DNA of 64,000 nt from Epiperipatus broadwayi (taxonomy: Eukaryota > Onychophora > Udeonychophora > Euonychophora > Peripatidae): contig JAQFVV010012424.1 in NCBI GenBank assembly GCA_028023455.1, positions 124,001-188,000 of the forward strand, read 5' to 3'. The notes under the pieces were generated by a model that had not been told where the DNA came from, did no database searches, and was given only the letters and a program-made list of their open reading frames with translations. Positions within the stretch are counted from its first letter, which is position 1; each line of letters opens with the position of its first letter. This document shows positions 27,301-42,300 of this stretch, piece by piece. The position numbers were made by a program, and so were the translations under genes.

Positions 27301-30300
27301 TAATGCATTTGTTATCTCTTAAATTCCAATGTACCTGCTAATTTCCTGACAAATCGTTACTAAGATAATTTTTACTTCAATTGTGAATGCAATAATTTCA
27401 GTTGAGTGCTATAATATTTCAAGATCAGTCTGCATTTAAAAAAACCTAATTTTTTTAAGAATCAACTTCATTAACATTATGAAATATCTTCATTTTATTA
27501 CTTTAAAAAGAATTAAATTTTACTTATTTAGAAATAGAATGAAAAAGAAAAATAGAAACTTTCCAAGACTGGAATTTTCTACTTAATTCAGAAAAAAAAC
27601 TAATATATTAATGAATAATATTTCTGTAATGTAATTTTCACTACACCATTCTCACACAAAGTAGGGACTGGTTTCTATCCACTTTTATCACCTTGTGGAG
27701 GGATGTAATCATAAATATCCGACCAAAGATACTTGAAAAAGATGTATGATCCCCACGATGCACATTTCATGTTTGGCCCAGACCACAGTAGTAAATGACT
27801 GTTTATATATACTGAACAATGATAAAGATATGGGTAAGAAATTGTGATCTGGACCAACTGATGTGTGCTAGTTCAGCACAAAGTGTCAATCTTGAGAATT
27901 AGATCCCTCCACAAGCTATTAAAAGCAGATAGAAAACAGTTCCTACCTTGCATGAGTGATGTAGTGAAAAATACACTACCCAAATATTCATTAAGTGAAT
28001 AATGTCTAGTCTAATGAATGACTAATAAAAATTATTAATAAGCAAATATATTCTATTATTTTTTTATCTGTCTTTTAGAGGAAAAAGCAAATTTGATATA
28101 TTTTCATTCTAAAAATTTTTTTAATTAGAAAAATGACAAAATATAAAATATACAGAATGCACTGCCATAATAAAAGTGATTGATGTTTAAAAAAATCATT
28201 GTATTAACTTTATTTAAAATAATTGGTCTTATTTCTGAAATTCGTAAGAAATGTGTGTTGAAACTGAAATCAATCCAAAGACCTTATATTCAAGATGTGA
28301 CACAAAGTAATTGAATGCTTTCAAATAATTAAATAACTGAACAATGAATTCTTATTAATTTATTTTATTTTGAATTAAAATCTTTACTACAAATCTAATA
28401 TTTACATAATTGTTTATGTATATTCAATTTAATAATCCCTTTTTTCAGTCTGTTTTTCCTCCTCTTCATCTCCTTCCTTATTTACGAACTAAATACTGTA
28501 AAACAGATTCTTTGCCTATAAAATATTTAAGTACTTTAGTAAATAAAAATTATATTTAACATTAACATATATTAAAATAAATACAAACAATAGCAAACTA
28601 TCACCAATAATGATTAAATATAACTGCAGAGTCACAATGTTATACTGTCTGGCTAATTCTATCTGCCTTTAGCCAGAGAACTTATGCATACAAATATTTA
28701 CATATTAGCAAATTATTTGCTACATATAATCAAAACAATAATGATAATAACATTTTTATTTGAAAAAATTGGGAATACTTCACAAATACTTTGAATAATC
28801 CAGTGAATCCTTATTCTTAAGGAATGAACTATTAGAGCATAATCATTGCAACACTAACAAAAAATGTATTGTTGGTTTTCACTATCTTTAATCACAATTG
28901 AATAAAAGTCAGAAATACTTACTATTTTAAGATTCCATAGAATTGCTCTTTGCAGATCATTGAAAACTTCAATTAAAGTGTCTGTCATTTACATCGATTC
29001 ATGACAAGTTTATTGAAAAAGTTTTTTTTTTCCATAGGAAACTATGAATTGGCAGACTATTTCACAAATGACTCATAGTTTGTAGATATAAATGCCAATT
29101 AATATTAGCTTATTTTATTAAACATACCTCAAATATTAGACATGCTTGCCAGTTTAAGTTAGGAGTTCTGACTTATTATTAAAAGATAAACTATAGTTAC
29201 TAGCTGTAAAAATAAATAATTTCTTCTACCAGTGGTAAAGATTGTATTATATTACTATTATATATTTTTTTATTTAAGTTAGCATGCTTCACTAACTAAT
29301 ACAGACTATAACATGAAATCTTTGCATTATAGTTAACAATAGCTAGATATATATTTATCAAACAACACTAGCTAGATTAATTATTACTTGAATAGATTGA
29401 AGATTTTTAAAATCCAAAGTATTCTTCACATTCTGTCATTAAAATGGAAATATTTACTTTGCCATTTTGAATTCCAATTATTAAAAATTTCATTTATTTC
29501 TTAGAAATTGCAAAATTCTAAAAACAATGAATTAAAAAGAAGTTACCTTTTACAAACATTTATATTAACTTATTGCTGGCTTTTAACTATGAGCACTTAA
29601 TTAAATACATTTGCATGTTTGTGTGAACATAAATATTTCTATAGAATAAGAATAAAAATCTTACAACTCTAAGTCCATTAGTGAACAAATCTTCCATATT
29701 TTGGTCCAACCACCTTAGGAATGGTCTGAAAAGAAGTTCCACTTTGCCCATATCCAAAAGACCACTATGCCTTTCTGACAACCATTTTAATATCCCTTTA
29801 TTTAAATATCTACAAATATATATATATGTATGTTAAAAATAAATATTATACAAAAAAACAGGGTAATTCAGATAAAAATTATCCACCACCATCAGTATAC
29901 ATTTTAATTTTAATCATAAATACAATTCATGTATAGCTTTTTACACTCTTACAATTCTTGGATTAAATTTTTGATAAAAATCATTATAATTTAGTTTTAT
30001 AATACAAAATAATTGATCACTGAGCATTATATAAATGTATACCTTTTTAATCACATGCACATGAATATAATAAATTATTTATATATAAGATATCAAATAA
30101 ATTATGTGTTTGATTGAATTCTATCTTATTTTATATCAATTGCTTTTAATGCTACATGTGACTTGATAAGTGCAGAACATGCATATATTTTATGTCATTT
30201 GTCATTTAATAATTTATTACATTTATCCACACTTGAAAACTAAATATTATCAAGTACAATATCAAAAAATAAAAATTGAATAAAGAATTTAGATCAATCA

Positions 30301-33300
30301 AGCACATGTGATCTTATATTTTAGGTAAATGACAAATAAATTATTGCAGACAATTTACTATATATGGATATTTATGGATTTTATCAAAATCAGTTAAATA
30401 TTTGGTTTGAACGCATAGTCAGTGATCCGATAGAGAGAATGATTCTATCCAAGACAGTTTAACAATGTTGGTAATATTTTACTGTTTGGCTCCTTTTACT
30501 TTATCCTTATCGATCAGAAGAATGGCTGTGACAAAACTGAAAAATACTATTTGCAAATATATTCATATGTACAATCATGCAGTGATTATAAAATTTTGTA
30601 AATATGTCATTGAAGTCAAAATATACACTGCTTCGAACTTATGTATTTGTTCCATTTTTGTTCGACTAGATTTTTGAAATTGGAAAATGATAAACTATTA
30701 TTGCCGTGATGTTTTAAAGCAATTATTCTTTATATTTTTCCTAGAATACGTATTCTTTAAATGATCATATTTAATATGTTGTCATATTGAACAATTAACA
30801 ATTTTGTAATTAATAATTTATTCTATTGTTAATGAATAAAAGCAAAATATTTTCCCATTCTTTATTCAACTTTAATTAGTATAATAACAAACATAAAGTG
30901 GGTTTGCTGCTAATAAATGAATGAAAGATTTTTACTAATTCTTTAAGTCGAATTACTAATCAACTTTGAAGAGTATGCTTTTTTGTAAATTTTATATGTC
31001 AAATTTTTTTTACAAAAGCATGAATTTATGTAAATTGGTTTTATATAAGTGGTAAAATTAAAAAAATTTTAACTGGAAAAATTAATATTTCTTATGACAT
31101 TATATTTATAAAAATAAGTGATTTGTATAAAAAATTCAGTAGTACATGGATAAGTGACCAGAGTAATAATAATTCTCATCCACAACTGTTTTTAAAAATT
31201 TTAAAAACAGAATTTGAATATATGTGAATACTTTTCAAGAGCACAACTAATGCTACCTTAGTATGCAATTTTCGTTAATAAAATTCATTATTTTATAACT
31301 CTGTATTATAACTTTACTGCATTACTTCTTGAAAATTTATGTATGAAATATATATACTGGATTATTAATTAATATGAAAAATAACAGCAAAAACCAAAAC
31401 TCTGCGAACTGAACTTTCACACTTTTTTCCGAAAACCAATCCAGTGCAATCATAGACATGTACAAAACTCTTTTAAAATAATAATTCATAACAATGACAT
31501 TTATAATAATGTAAAGAACTTACCTAACTAATCCATCTGGTAAATATTCACCCTCCGAAACGGAAATCAAACAAACCTATAAAAAATAATAATAATATAA
31601 AATTTTCTAACAAAAAAAAATACAATAAATAAAAATTGTAATTATATATCAGTAAAATTTCTAAATAAATGATGACTTAATGCAAAACATGAAATATTTA
31701 CTAATCTAAGGTTATGTAATACTCGAAACTTGAGATATGCAAGTTAATATGAAAAAGTATATGGAAACAAAATTTTTATTTAATAGCACTAAGTCACCTT
31801 TTGCAAATTGCAAAAGACCAGTATTCAATTAACATAAAGGACTCTTGCATCAAACTATCAAAGAAATGGAATATATAATTTACATACTGGCACAAATTTA
31901 CATATTTCTCAACCATTATATATTCGAACTCTCAACTGCGAAATGTTATTCTGCACTAAATTCATCGAAAGCTAACTTAGCGCTATTGAATAAAAATTTT
32001 GTTCCATGTATCTTTTCATAGTAACTTGCATATCCCAAGTTTCAAGTATGATATAATCTAAGGTTAATACACATTTTAATATTTTATGATAGACATAATG
32101 AAAAGCAGTTAATATGAAAAAACAAACTCTCCAAGCTACATAATGATTTAAAAATAATACATGTATCAAAAACAAATGAAAAGCCATAACAACAGGAATA
32201 AGCTACAAAAAAGAGCTTCTTCTTTAAATCATACCTTGATAAATTTAGATACCAGATGAATTTTAAAAAAATTATAATATTAAGTCAATAAAAATTTAAA
32301 AAAAACCCACTAACATACATATATATACCCAGGTCTCATTTTATGCAAATTTTTTTAATGCGATTTTGAAGTTATGTGATTCATGTTTCTTCTTAATATC
32401 TTTGTATGCAGTTTTCTTTTAGGCAATAAAAATTATTAGATCAGAAGTCGAGCTCCGATAATGCGCTATTACTTTAAATATTATAAATTTTGTGCACTCA
32501 CATGTCATATTTAAAGTAATAGCGCATTATCGGAGTTCGACTTCCATCTAATAATTTCAATATTTTTAGCGCTTTATAATAGTACTGTAATAGATTTTAT
32601 GCAATAAAGAAGTTCATAATTCACATGATCACTATCTTATACTAGCACATAATTGTTTATAAACATTACTGTATGGAGAGTTTTGCTTTGTTTAAGTTCA
32701 TAATTCACTTAAAATCAGCCATATTAAATTTTACAAGATTATAATGTAAATCTGTTCAAACGTTATAGATGCCTATACTATGCATGTTTTTGCATTTTAA
32801 ATCACATTCTATTTTTGCTTTTTAAAAAAAGAATATGTAATCAATTAATCATTTAGTATCCACAAGTTTATTTTTAAAAGGTGAGTAACAGCGGTGGGCA
32901 CAATTAAATTTGACAAAAATTAAAATCTGATTTTTAATTGTAATTAACAATTTAAAAATTACATAATGTGATCTGAAATTAATGTAATGTAAAACAATGA
33001 AATTTGATTTTTAAATGGAATTGAAAATTAAAAAATTAAAGACAAAAACAAGAATTTAATTTTTAATTGTTAGTTTTAATTAAAATTTGCTCAACAATGG
33101 GGAGTAGGTATCTTTTTATTATCATAAGTCTAAGTTCTTATTTTTATTTTAAACTTTTAGTTTACCCTAATGGGGAGGAAAAAACATCCAAGAAAATGAA
33201 TTTCTTTGGAAACAAAAATTTCAATTTTAGATCGCTTAGCGAAATGGGAATGATCAAAAGCAATTGGAAAACATTTGTTTGGGCGAGGCCACTATAAGAG

Positions 33301-36300
33301 CAATTTTAAAAAAAAAAAATTGGCGCTAGTTATATTTCCTCTTGTGCCGAATCTGATTTCTTACCAGTTTACAAACGAACCTTCATAGCGTCAGATAGCG
33401 ATAATGATTAAAATACTGTACATGTATGAAAAAATGTAAAATATTGTAAATTATGCATAAAAATATATTGCTTTGAATAAAATTAAATGCTGTAGTTAAT
33501 AAAAAAAGTAAAAAAAGTTTGTCTTGTATCAATTTTTTCCAAATTTAAAATTTTTATTAGTCATATTTTATTTCCTTATTTTTTTGTTTATGCGAATTTT
33601 AAAGAAATTTTACATTGTTGCTTTGCTTTTATGTGATTTTTGAAAATTACAGTACATAGCCCCCATTTTTCAAGGTGAGTTAAGTCTATTTTTGTGCGAT
33701 TTCTTTTAGGCGCATTTTCTGAAGAGCACTATGCTAGAAGATTAGTGCATCAAAATCCCTATATAGTTCTTACTCATCCATAGGGATTTTGATGCATTAT
33801 CTTCTAACATCAATCGATTACTATGGCTTGCACTGGGTGACAATGTTGTATGGAGCAAGTTGCGTAAGCATAAGAAATGGTGGGTATCTTGAGATTATAA
33901 TAAATTCATATATATATACATACATATACGAATCCCATTGCTACTGATGGTTTATGTTTTCAAAGTTTCTTCTTTTATTTTTTTCTTTGAGGAATAAACC
34001 CTCTCCTAAATACTTTTAATAAGCTAAGAATCTAGATATAGACTCAAGTTCATACCACAAATTTATAATCATTAAAATATTTTATTTACTATCCAATATA
34101 ATGAGCATGCTAATAGCTCTAAACAAGCTTTTCTGATAAATGCCGCAAGAGAAACCATTTAAAATCTCTATCTAGAATTATCCCTATCCCCAAACCGATT
34201 TCGAGCTAATAGCTCTCGTCAGTGAGGTGCTACTTATTTACAATTAATCAACATATCATTAATTATATTGTCAAATTCCAAGTGGATTGAGATATTTTGT
34301 AAAACATTGCAATTCAATAAAACTTAAATACACTTATTCCTAAAATTCCAAAAAGAAAACTAGAAAGACAGTTTCATATTAACAATTAAGTACTCTATGT
34401 TCTCATGTTGATTTATATACTGAATTAATTCTTTTACTATTAGAATATATTTTATATACTGAATTAATTCTTTTACTATTAGAATATATTTTATCACATG
34501 ATGATTCATATTTTTTGCTTTTTTGGCTACAATAAAAATTTAAAATTTATGATACAATTTATTAAATATACAACAAATTAGTCAATCTGATAGCTATGTA
34601 CATATATATGGCTTCATTACTTTTAAAATATTCACTCTATCTCAATAAAATATAATAAGGAAGTTATAAATTAATGATCTATAAGGGAGAATTTAATTTC
34701 TCACTTTGATTCATGTATGTTTAATAGAATATTAAACAATACATCAAAAATTTTCTTTAAAATAATATCTGTAAATAGTAGCTAAATTTGAAGCTGCTCA
34801 TTTTTTCTATTCTTCCCTGATGTTATAATTCTCATATTCCTTTGTCACTTGCAATCTTTATTTTATTTTAAAAATCAAGACTTTAATGTCAAAAAAGTCA
34901 AAATGTTGATTAAAAACTTACATTTTTAAACACAAGAACGGTTTTTTGTTTTTTTTAAATATAATATCAAGTTCAATAAATATACTGCATATAATTGTAA
35001 TTGCATTTATTTTTCCATTTTATTTGTTTATATTAATGTTAACTAAATTACATAAAAATAACTATCCGGTTTTTCAATTTTGTCTTTGTTTCAGTTTATT
35101 AATCTTTTTACTTATTTGCAAAGTTAATATATTAAACTTAAGATTACTTTCACTTTTTAAAGTTAATATTCTATAGTAAATAATTAATAAAGAATACATT
35201 AAAAATTAAAAATACATAATGTTTACCAAATTAGCTGCTTTAAGACTGTGCAAGGAAAAAATTAAATATAAAACTAGAAACTTCTATTTCATTTTTCATT
35301 ATTTTGTGCAAATTTTTTATTATTTTATTAATTAAATAAATTGAAATAAATATACTATTTTAGAAATATAAAATTCTTTATTCAAATGATATTTTCTGAT
35401 TTTATATACGTAAAATTGAACATCATAAAAGCAAGTAATAATACTATATACTCAGTTAAATATTGCCATTTTATCTCTAATTTACATTCAGATTTCAAGA
35501 AAGTATCAATCTGACTAGATATAAACAATCATGAATCTATTAAGTAAAAGGTTAAAAAAGCTTTTAAACAATAAATGGCAGTACAAAAAACTTCTCTAAT
35601 AGGCTCCTAAGAGAAGCATTAAAAGAGGACATTACTCACTACATCAGATTTCCAAGTACCTTATCCTATAGCTAAGATGACTAGATGATTTGGCTATGGA
35701 TCATCCGATGTTTGAGTACCAAAAAAAATCTTACTTAGAATCGGAAAAAAAAATGTTCTTATTCAATCTAGAAATGAATCTCAGGATATTCAGGCAAAGG
35801 AACAAATAAATTAAGAGTGTAACAGATTATTTTTCAGGTGGACTTACTTAATAATAATAATAATAATATTAAACAACTATTTTGAAGAGACTGCTATTCA
35901 GATTCTTCTTGAATCTGCAACAAGTAAAACTATTATACACAAACAGTGATGAAAAAAACTGAGAGTTTTAACGAGTTTATTATGCATGTCACTGAATTAG
36001 TCTCAAGCATTAGATTAAATTGTATAAAATATTAATGTTATAGATATGAATACTACAAAACTTAACCAGCAAAAAATAATGAAAACAGCATGGATATTAA
36101 AATAGCATCATAATTATCTCTAATCTTTAAAAAAAAAACCTCATTAATATAACCATACAACAAAACAAAAAATAAATTTAATAACAGTTTCTAACTTGCA
36201 ATAAGATATTGTCTTCCTATTAAATGCTTCAAAACAAATATTGTATGCAAGAAATAGAGGATAATGAAATTATATTAAGTGAACTTATCAAATAGTCTAT

Positions 36301-39300
36301 TAAGAAATTGCATTTCTGATTTATGTAAAAATTTGCCTAGAACATTCAAAAATCTTTCAGCACAAAATGTAATTGACTTCAAAATATGATTAAAATTAAA
36401 ATAAAAACCTATTAAAAATCCACAAAATGACTATATGTAATTAATCAACTCCAATTCTATTTATTAATTTAATATCATCAATGCAAACTAAACTCATTTA
36501 AGATAAAAACTAGGATAAATTTATTTCTAGAAAATAATTCTCCCTGCTTAAATCAGAATTACTTCCATATTTAGTATTAGTGAGCATTACAATCCCTACT
36601 AACCAGCAAATTTTTGGCAAAATTTACTGCTTATTAATTATCTGAAAAGGTTAGGAAGATGTAAATTAATCAAAAATATACAATAAAGATCAGAGCTGTG
36701 TCTGCAATGAAACCTTTCATTATTAGGACATATAATGGAAGACAGCATAAACTTAAAAAAATGTAATAGATTTTGCCTTTAAGAAAGTGAAGCTTCTTTC
36801 ATTTGATAAAAAAATATTCTTTGGCATAATTTAAGACAAATAAAATAGCTAGAAATATAAAAGTCTGTAATATAAATACCTTACACCATTCCGACCAATG
36901 ATTGGATTTCCAATCTGTTTATCAGAACATTAACTGATGACATTCCACACTGACTCACTAGAGGCCGCTCATTAACATTATAAAGACAATACATTGCAGT
37001 TTATGGATAATAAAAGAATAGTCAAAATAGTATTTAATTGAGTTATGAATAAAGGGCAGGCAACAAGATGGGTGCGAAAGGTAATGCGATATGCAGAAGA
37101 TTAAGATAAAGAATTTGTCAGTACACTTATACAAAAGGTGGGATGATTGTGTTAGGAGAATTGTTGAGTGTTAAGGAATGGATTGGAAGAATAGATGCAT
37201 TAATAAAGAATAGGGAGTTGGAGAGATGAAAAGCTAGTATAGAGAGTAAAAAGAGTTTAAGTATTTATAGAAGTAAACAGAATATTGGGTGCGAGTTAAT
37301 TTATAATAATAGCAAAAAAGGTAATTTACTGTTTATGGCTCGAATAGGATCTTTAGCGACAAGGAAATATACACATAAATGGAAAAATATGGGTGATTTA
37401 ATCTGCAAGTTGTGTAAGGAAGGCACTGAAAATATTAGGCATCTGTTAATTGAATGTAAATGCCTGAAAGCTATAAGAGTACAAATAATGAAGTTGTGAA
37501 AGAATAAATATGAACAAAGTGATTATACAGAAAGTAGCTTATTGGTTTTATGCTGGGTTTGGGAAAAGATAAGGGGGTTTTAGATATAAAGGCCATGGAG
37601 TTGACAAAGATAATGTTGTGGAAATAGGATAGAGAAGAATATGAGAAAACTTGGGGTGGGAATGGAAAGGGAAGTCAAGGTGGCTAACAGGTTTTTCTAG
37701 GCATAGTTGCTGAAGATTCCTGACTCCGTATAAGGAGAAGTCACAGTGCACCACACGACATGGCTGTTTTGTTACCCAAGATAAATTAAAGTTTATATTT
37801 CTTTTGCGAATTTAATTCAAAGAATTTGATTGTTATAAAAATTGTATGCTTACTGTGTGGATGTGGAGAGAAAATTGATGTCAAGAAAGATAGTGTTTAC
37901 TGGATTTACAAAGATGGGGAACGATATCATTTGGAAAGAGTTTCATTTCGCCATTTTAAATATAGAAGTAAAAAAAAATTTTCTGTGGTGGTGTTACTGC
38001 AAGGAGGCTTTATAACTAAGTTGATTTTTAGTAATTCTGATACTAAAGAATTTTTAATTTAAGAAAGGAAGTGATTTATTTGAAAGAAAGTAATGTTTTG
38101 AGACCTAAGGTTGGAAAACATGTGTTACTGATCGCCACTGAAAGAAAGTAAAGTTTGTCTCCTTTTGTATAAATGGGTTTGAGAAGTAGGAGAGGAAGCA
38201 CAAAGTTAAATATAGAGTAGGGGACTTGAAAAATAAAGAATATGGATTGCACTTGTATCACAATGCATATATAATAGTCAGAAAGAAATTAGGTGTGCTA
38301 TGAAAGAATGTATTGTATGGGATGAGGTTTATCATTAATAATGCTTAAATAAAACTAGGAATGACGTAACTGGTTTATGAGCAAAATGTAGTTGAGGAAG
38401 ATAGGATAGAGTATGTTTTTAATGGAATGACAAGATATGGATAAAAAAATAGGTAGTGAAATGGATAAGTAAGATAGAGGAAGAGATCAAGGATGTAGAA
38501 GCAAAATTAAAATCATTAGAGACAAAGTATGAGCAGATAAAGGAATTATTGAATAGGAATGATAAGAAAGAAATAGATAAGGAAGTCCAGAAGGTAGAAG
38601 AGAAAGTTACAGATGAAATAGGAAAGATAAACTATGAGATAGTATTGATAGGAGATTCACTAAATTAGAGAATGTGGAGATATAATTCCAAGGGAAAATA
38701 GAAACAGATAATTCCAAGGGAAAATAGAATTAGGTATGTAAGAATATGTCTGTCTGGAGCTAGAATTAGGAATGTTACAGATAAGGTAAAGAAACAAGGG
38801 AGTAGAGATGCGTATGTTATGGTAGTGTAAGGATCGCTATAATTCTTATACCTATCCTTATCAAAATAAGCATCAAACATAAATATATACATTGATGTGT
38901 TAATTTATAAGAGTAATATATCTATTGAATTCATGAATTCAATAATATATAACAGTATGAATCAAAATTATATTATTAATGAACTGGAAATGCTTAAAAC
39001 AAAATCGTAAATTTATTATTAAATTTAATTTTATTAATATTTTAAAATAACAAATTTGACAGAACAATTGAGAAAGTTTTATAAAAAAATAAAACTTATT
39101 TTATAACCTAGTGTTGTAAAATAGAAATGGGGAGAGGAAACCTGATGATTACAATGTAACCATAACAACAATAACAAACAGCTATTTTTTTTTTTTTTTG
39201 GTTGTTGTTGTTCTTTTAATGGCTGGAAAGTTTAAAAATATGTATCGAGAAGATTATATGTGAGATTTTCGTTTATTTATTCGTTAAGGATGACAAGACA

Positions 39301-42300
39301 GTTAATTTAAAATTGTATTTTGGCAAAACGTTTTCAGCATTTGGAAAGAAAGAATTATTGGACAGTAAAGAGGCAAAACTGTAAATTTTAATTTGATATA
39401 TATGTGTAAAAAAACTGAAACGAAAGAATATCACTATATATCCATTGTTAATTGAACTTTATAAACTATGAAAATTCAAAAATAAACAAATTATACCCGG
39501 TTGATTAAAGCATAAAAGGAACCAAGATATTTTTTTCTTTTTGTTATTGATAATTCTATTGAACTATTTGCTATAAAAAAATATGATAAAATATTCAGTT
39601 GCATAATCAAGCGTTTAATAAGTCTAGAACTGTTGGAAGTTGTAAATTTAATAACGTTTATCATCAAAAGAAAAAAACTGACTTTAATTGTGTTTCATAT
39701 TTTGGTATATAGCTATAACGTTTCTAATGCTGATATAAGAAAAGAATTTTATGGATATATATAACATAAAAATGATGCAGGTGTGCTAAAAAAAATCGTT
39801 GTGAAGGTCAAGGCCACCCAGATGGGTTTTGAAGAAGATGATGAACACAATCCATAGGTGTGAATTCTCACCATCACATATATATAAGATGGCAACCAAA
39901 TATGCGAAATTCTATGAATCAGTGGTGAAAGTGGCTAAATCAAAGATTATCCAAACTACTGGGTCAACTTGTGGTAATTGGATAGATCATGGAAGACACT
40001 ACTTTTGGATAATGAAGTGAATAAAAGATGCTGAAAATTCTCAATCTATCATAAATTTCCATTTAAAGGAGATGCTCATGTTTGATCAAGAGGTTTACTA
40101 AATCGTTCAGAATTTGATGGTGATATGTAACTGTTTGTTCGTTATGGTTAACATACTGATGCTATAATTTTTTTAAGGTTTTCTCTTCTTCATTTATGTA
40201 TTTATTTTATTTTTTTATTACTTCCACATTGGATTTTTTGAGCTGGAAGTACTAAAGAATTTAGATGTATTCATTTCGTAATATAAAATGTATTTTTTGA
40301 AATAAAAAAAAAATATATAAATGGTTCTGTTAAAAAAAAAGAGAAGGACTAGACTCTGTTGAGATGAATATAAATAAAGGTAAGACTTATTTTTGACTCA
40401 CTAACAACATAACATTAATAACAAAATTAATTACTAATAAAACCTATATTATCCTTTATTAACAAGACACATACTAACAATTACTTATAAAATCAATTGA
40501 TGGCAATTCCAGTTCTCATGATTTAGAATATTAACATATGAACCCATTGATTCAATTATATTTATAAAATAAAAAAATGGTATATTGATATGATGATACC
40601 TTTTTTTTTAAAAAAAAAATAAATAAATAAATAAACAATGTCACTTGTTTAGATTGGTATAAAAGATCATAAATTTTTTTTTTTTTTTTTAATATGATGG
40701 CATGTATACCAAGAATGACCTATAGTTAATGATATTATTATTTTATGTATTTTTTTTTCTTTTGTGTTATTATTTTAATGAGATTAAGTGGAAGTGTAAC
40801 AATCGTATTTATATATTTACATATGCCATGTTAACATAAAATAAATTTGTTGATTTTAATTGATTTTATATCAAGGATTATCTATGATTTGTTGAGAATA
40901 CATCATTGAATTCACGTACCTCTTGATATTACATATATATATAATATGTATCCAATAAGTGTATTATATAAGCTACAACATCAAGTTATTGCCCACATTG
41001 GCTAGATATATTCTTATAGTGTATACCTGAACAGAGTAAGTAAATTACGACTGAGTTTGAATTCTAGGGAATCTAATGGATTGACATGAAATTGGGTAGA
41101 ATTTAAAAAAATGGGGGGGGGGGGGGAGGGGAAGGTTTTTTTTTGTTGTTTTTTTGTTTTTTCTTTTTTTTTTTTTTTTTGGGTGGGTGGGTTATTGTTT
41201 AGGAAATGTAATGGGATGGATTTAGGTAAATGGATGGTTCTACTGCAAGGGTTGATGATGGATCAGGAATTTTCCATTATAATTTTTCAGCATTTATTTA
41301 TATTTCATTGCATTTTGATGTCACAATGCAGTCGGCTGTATGTTTATCTATTCGTCGGTCCGTTACATTTTGGTGAGCCCAATTGTGTGGTATTGAATCA
41401 ATGATTTCCAGGCATCAAATATAATTCGGTCTGTTATATATGTTTATTTTCATTTGAGATTATATATGATATGCAGTCTGTTTCATAATTTTATCCATAT
41501 TTGGAAAATTTGTGTTGTAGAAAATCCATAATTTTAAAGGTTGGATTGGATATTTGATTGTTGAAGTTTGATTGGTTTTGTTGCAAGTATTGATGTTGGA
41601 TGGGGGAATTTTCATCATTGCCTTGAGGATGTGATGTATTCATGTCACTTGTGACTGATTGATCTCATTCACTGCTCCAACCCAAATTGTAATGTTAGTT
41701 ACTATTTATCATGAAGCAGTTAACAGTAGTCCTGCCATGATTTTACCTCTAAGACTCCAGAGAGAGTAAGGTATAATTTTTTTTTATATATGTATAATAT
41801 TTGCCTTTAAGACTCCCAAAGATGAGCAAGGTAATATTTTATAAATAATAGCCCCTAAGACTTGGATGTAAGCAGGGCAGTGCAATAGTGTTTGCAGAAA
41901 ACTATAATGGGCTGTAGTAGCTTAGAGTGACTAAAATGTGATTATCATCTGAGTGATCATGAAACATTGTATAATTTAAGAGCAGTGAGTAAGTTCTTTT
42001 ATCTATTTCAAAATTGTGAAATGCTAATCATTCTTTTGGCTGTCAGTATCTGTCAGATCTTTGGAGGAATGGATGAGTATATAACCTAAATATATAGCTT
42101 ATTCTTAAAGGACTGTTGATAGTATATTTGTCAATCCGTTACAGTAGGGACAAATAATTTGTCAGAGCCATTGGAGAGAATAATGGATGAGCACATAAAA
42201 TTGATTAGGAATTTGAGTAAGATTAAAGGAAAAGTAGGAATAGTTGGATTATTACCAAGATTTGACACTAGGTATATATTAGATAGGGCATGTTCTATAA

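Larger units (their letters stand above)
24405..29664 (-). other. Intron, about 5.3 kb
   Basis: It contains a small hAT element, a LINE fragment and a fold-back, listed separately. The parts 25450-26470 and 28000-29660 show only AT-rich sequence and a short (CA)n near 25805. Confidence 0.6.
32328..33722. mobile_element. Second Tigger-like copy, deleted and interrupted
   Basis: The start CCCAGGTCTCATTTTATGC, the following ATTCATGTTTCTTCTTAATA and the final 200 bp (GTTTGTCTTGTATCAATTTT, then GTGAGTTAAGTCTATTTTTG) are the reverse complement of the right and left ends of the 14937-22379 element. The right terminus is lost just before the fold-back fragment at 33725. Near 33390 ATAGCGTCAGATAGCGATAA reads as an acidic IASDSDND stop, a possible remnant of a transposase C-terminus. 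Two small insertions are nested inside. Confidence 0.7.

Noticed and set aside
27675-27857. 60-codon open frame, minus strand
   Set aside because: It is read through the middle of a fold-back repeat family; other copies do not keep the frame.
27760-27880. Possible hammerhead core in the 27.6-kb fold-back family (AATGATAAAG...GAAATTG)
   Set aside because: CUGANGA is not present and no stem II closes correctly before GAAA.
41111-41404. 97-codon open frame
   Set aside because: It runs through G and T homopolymers and has no protein-like pattern.
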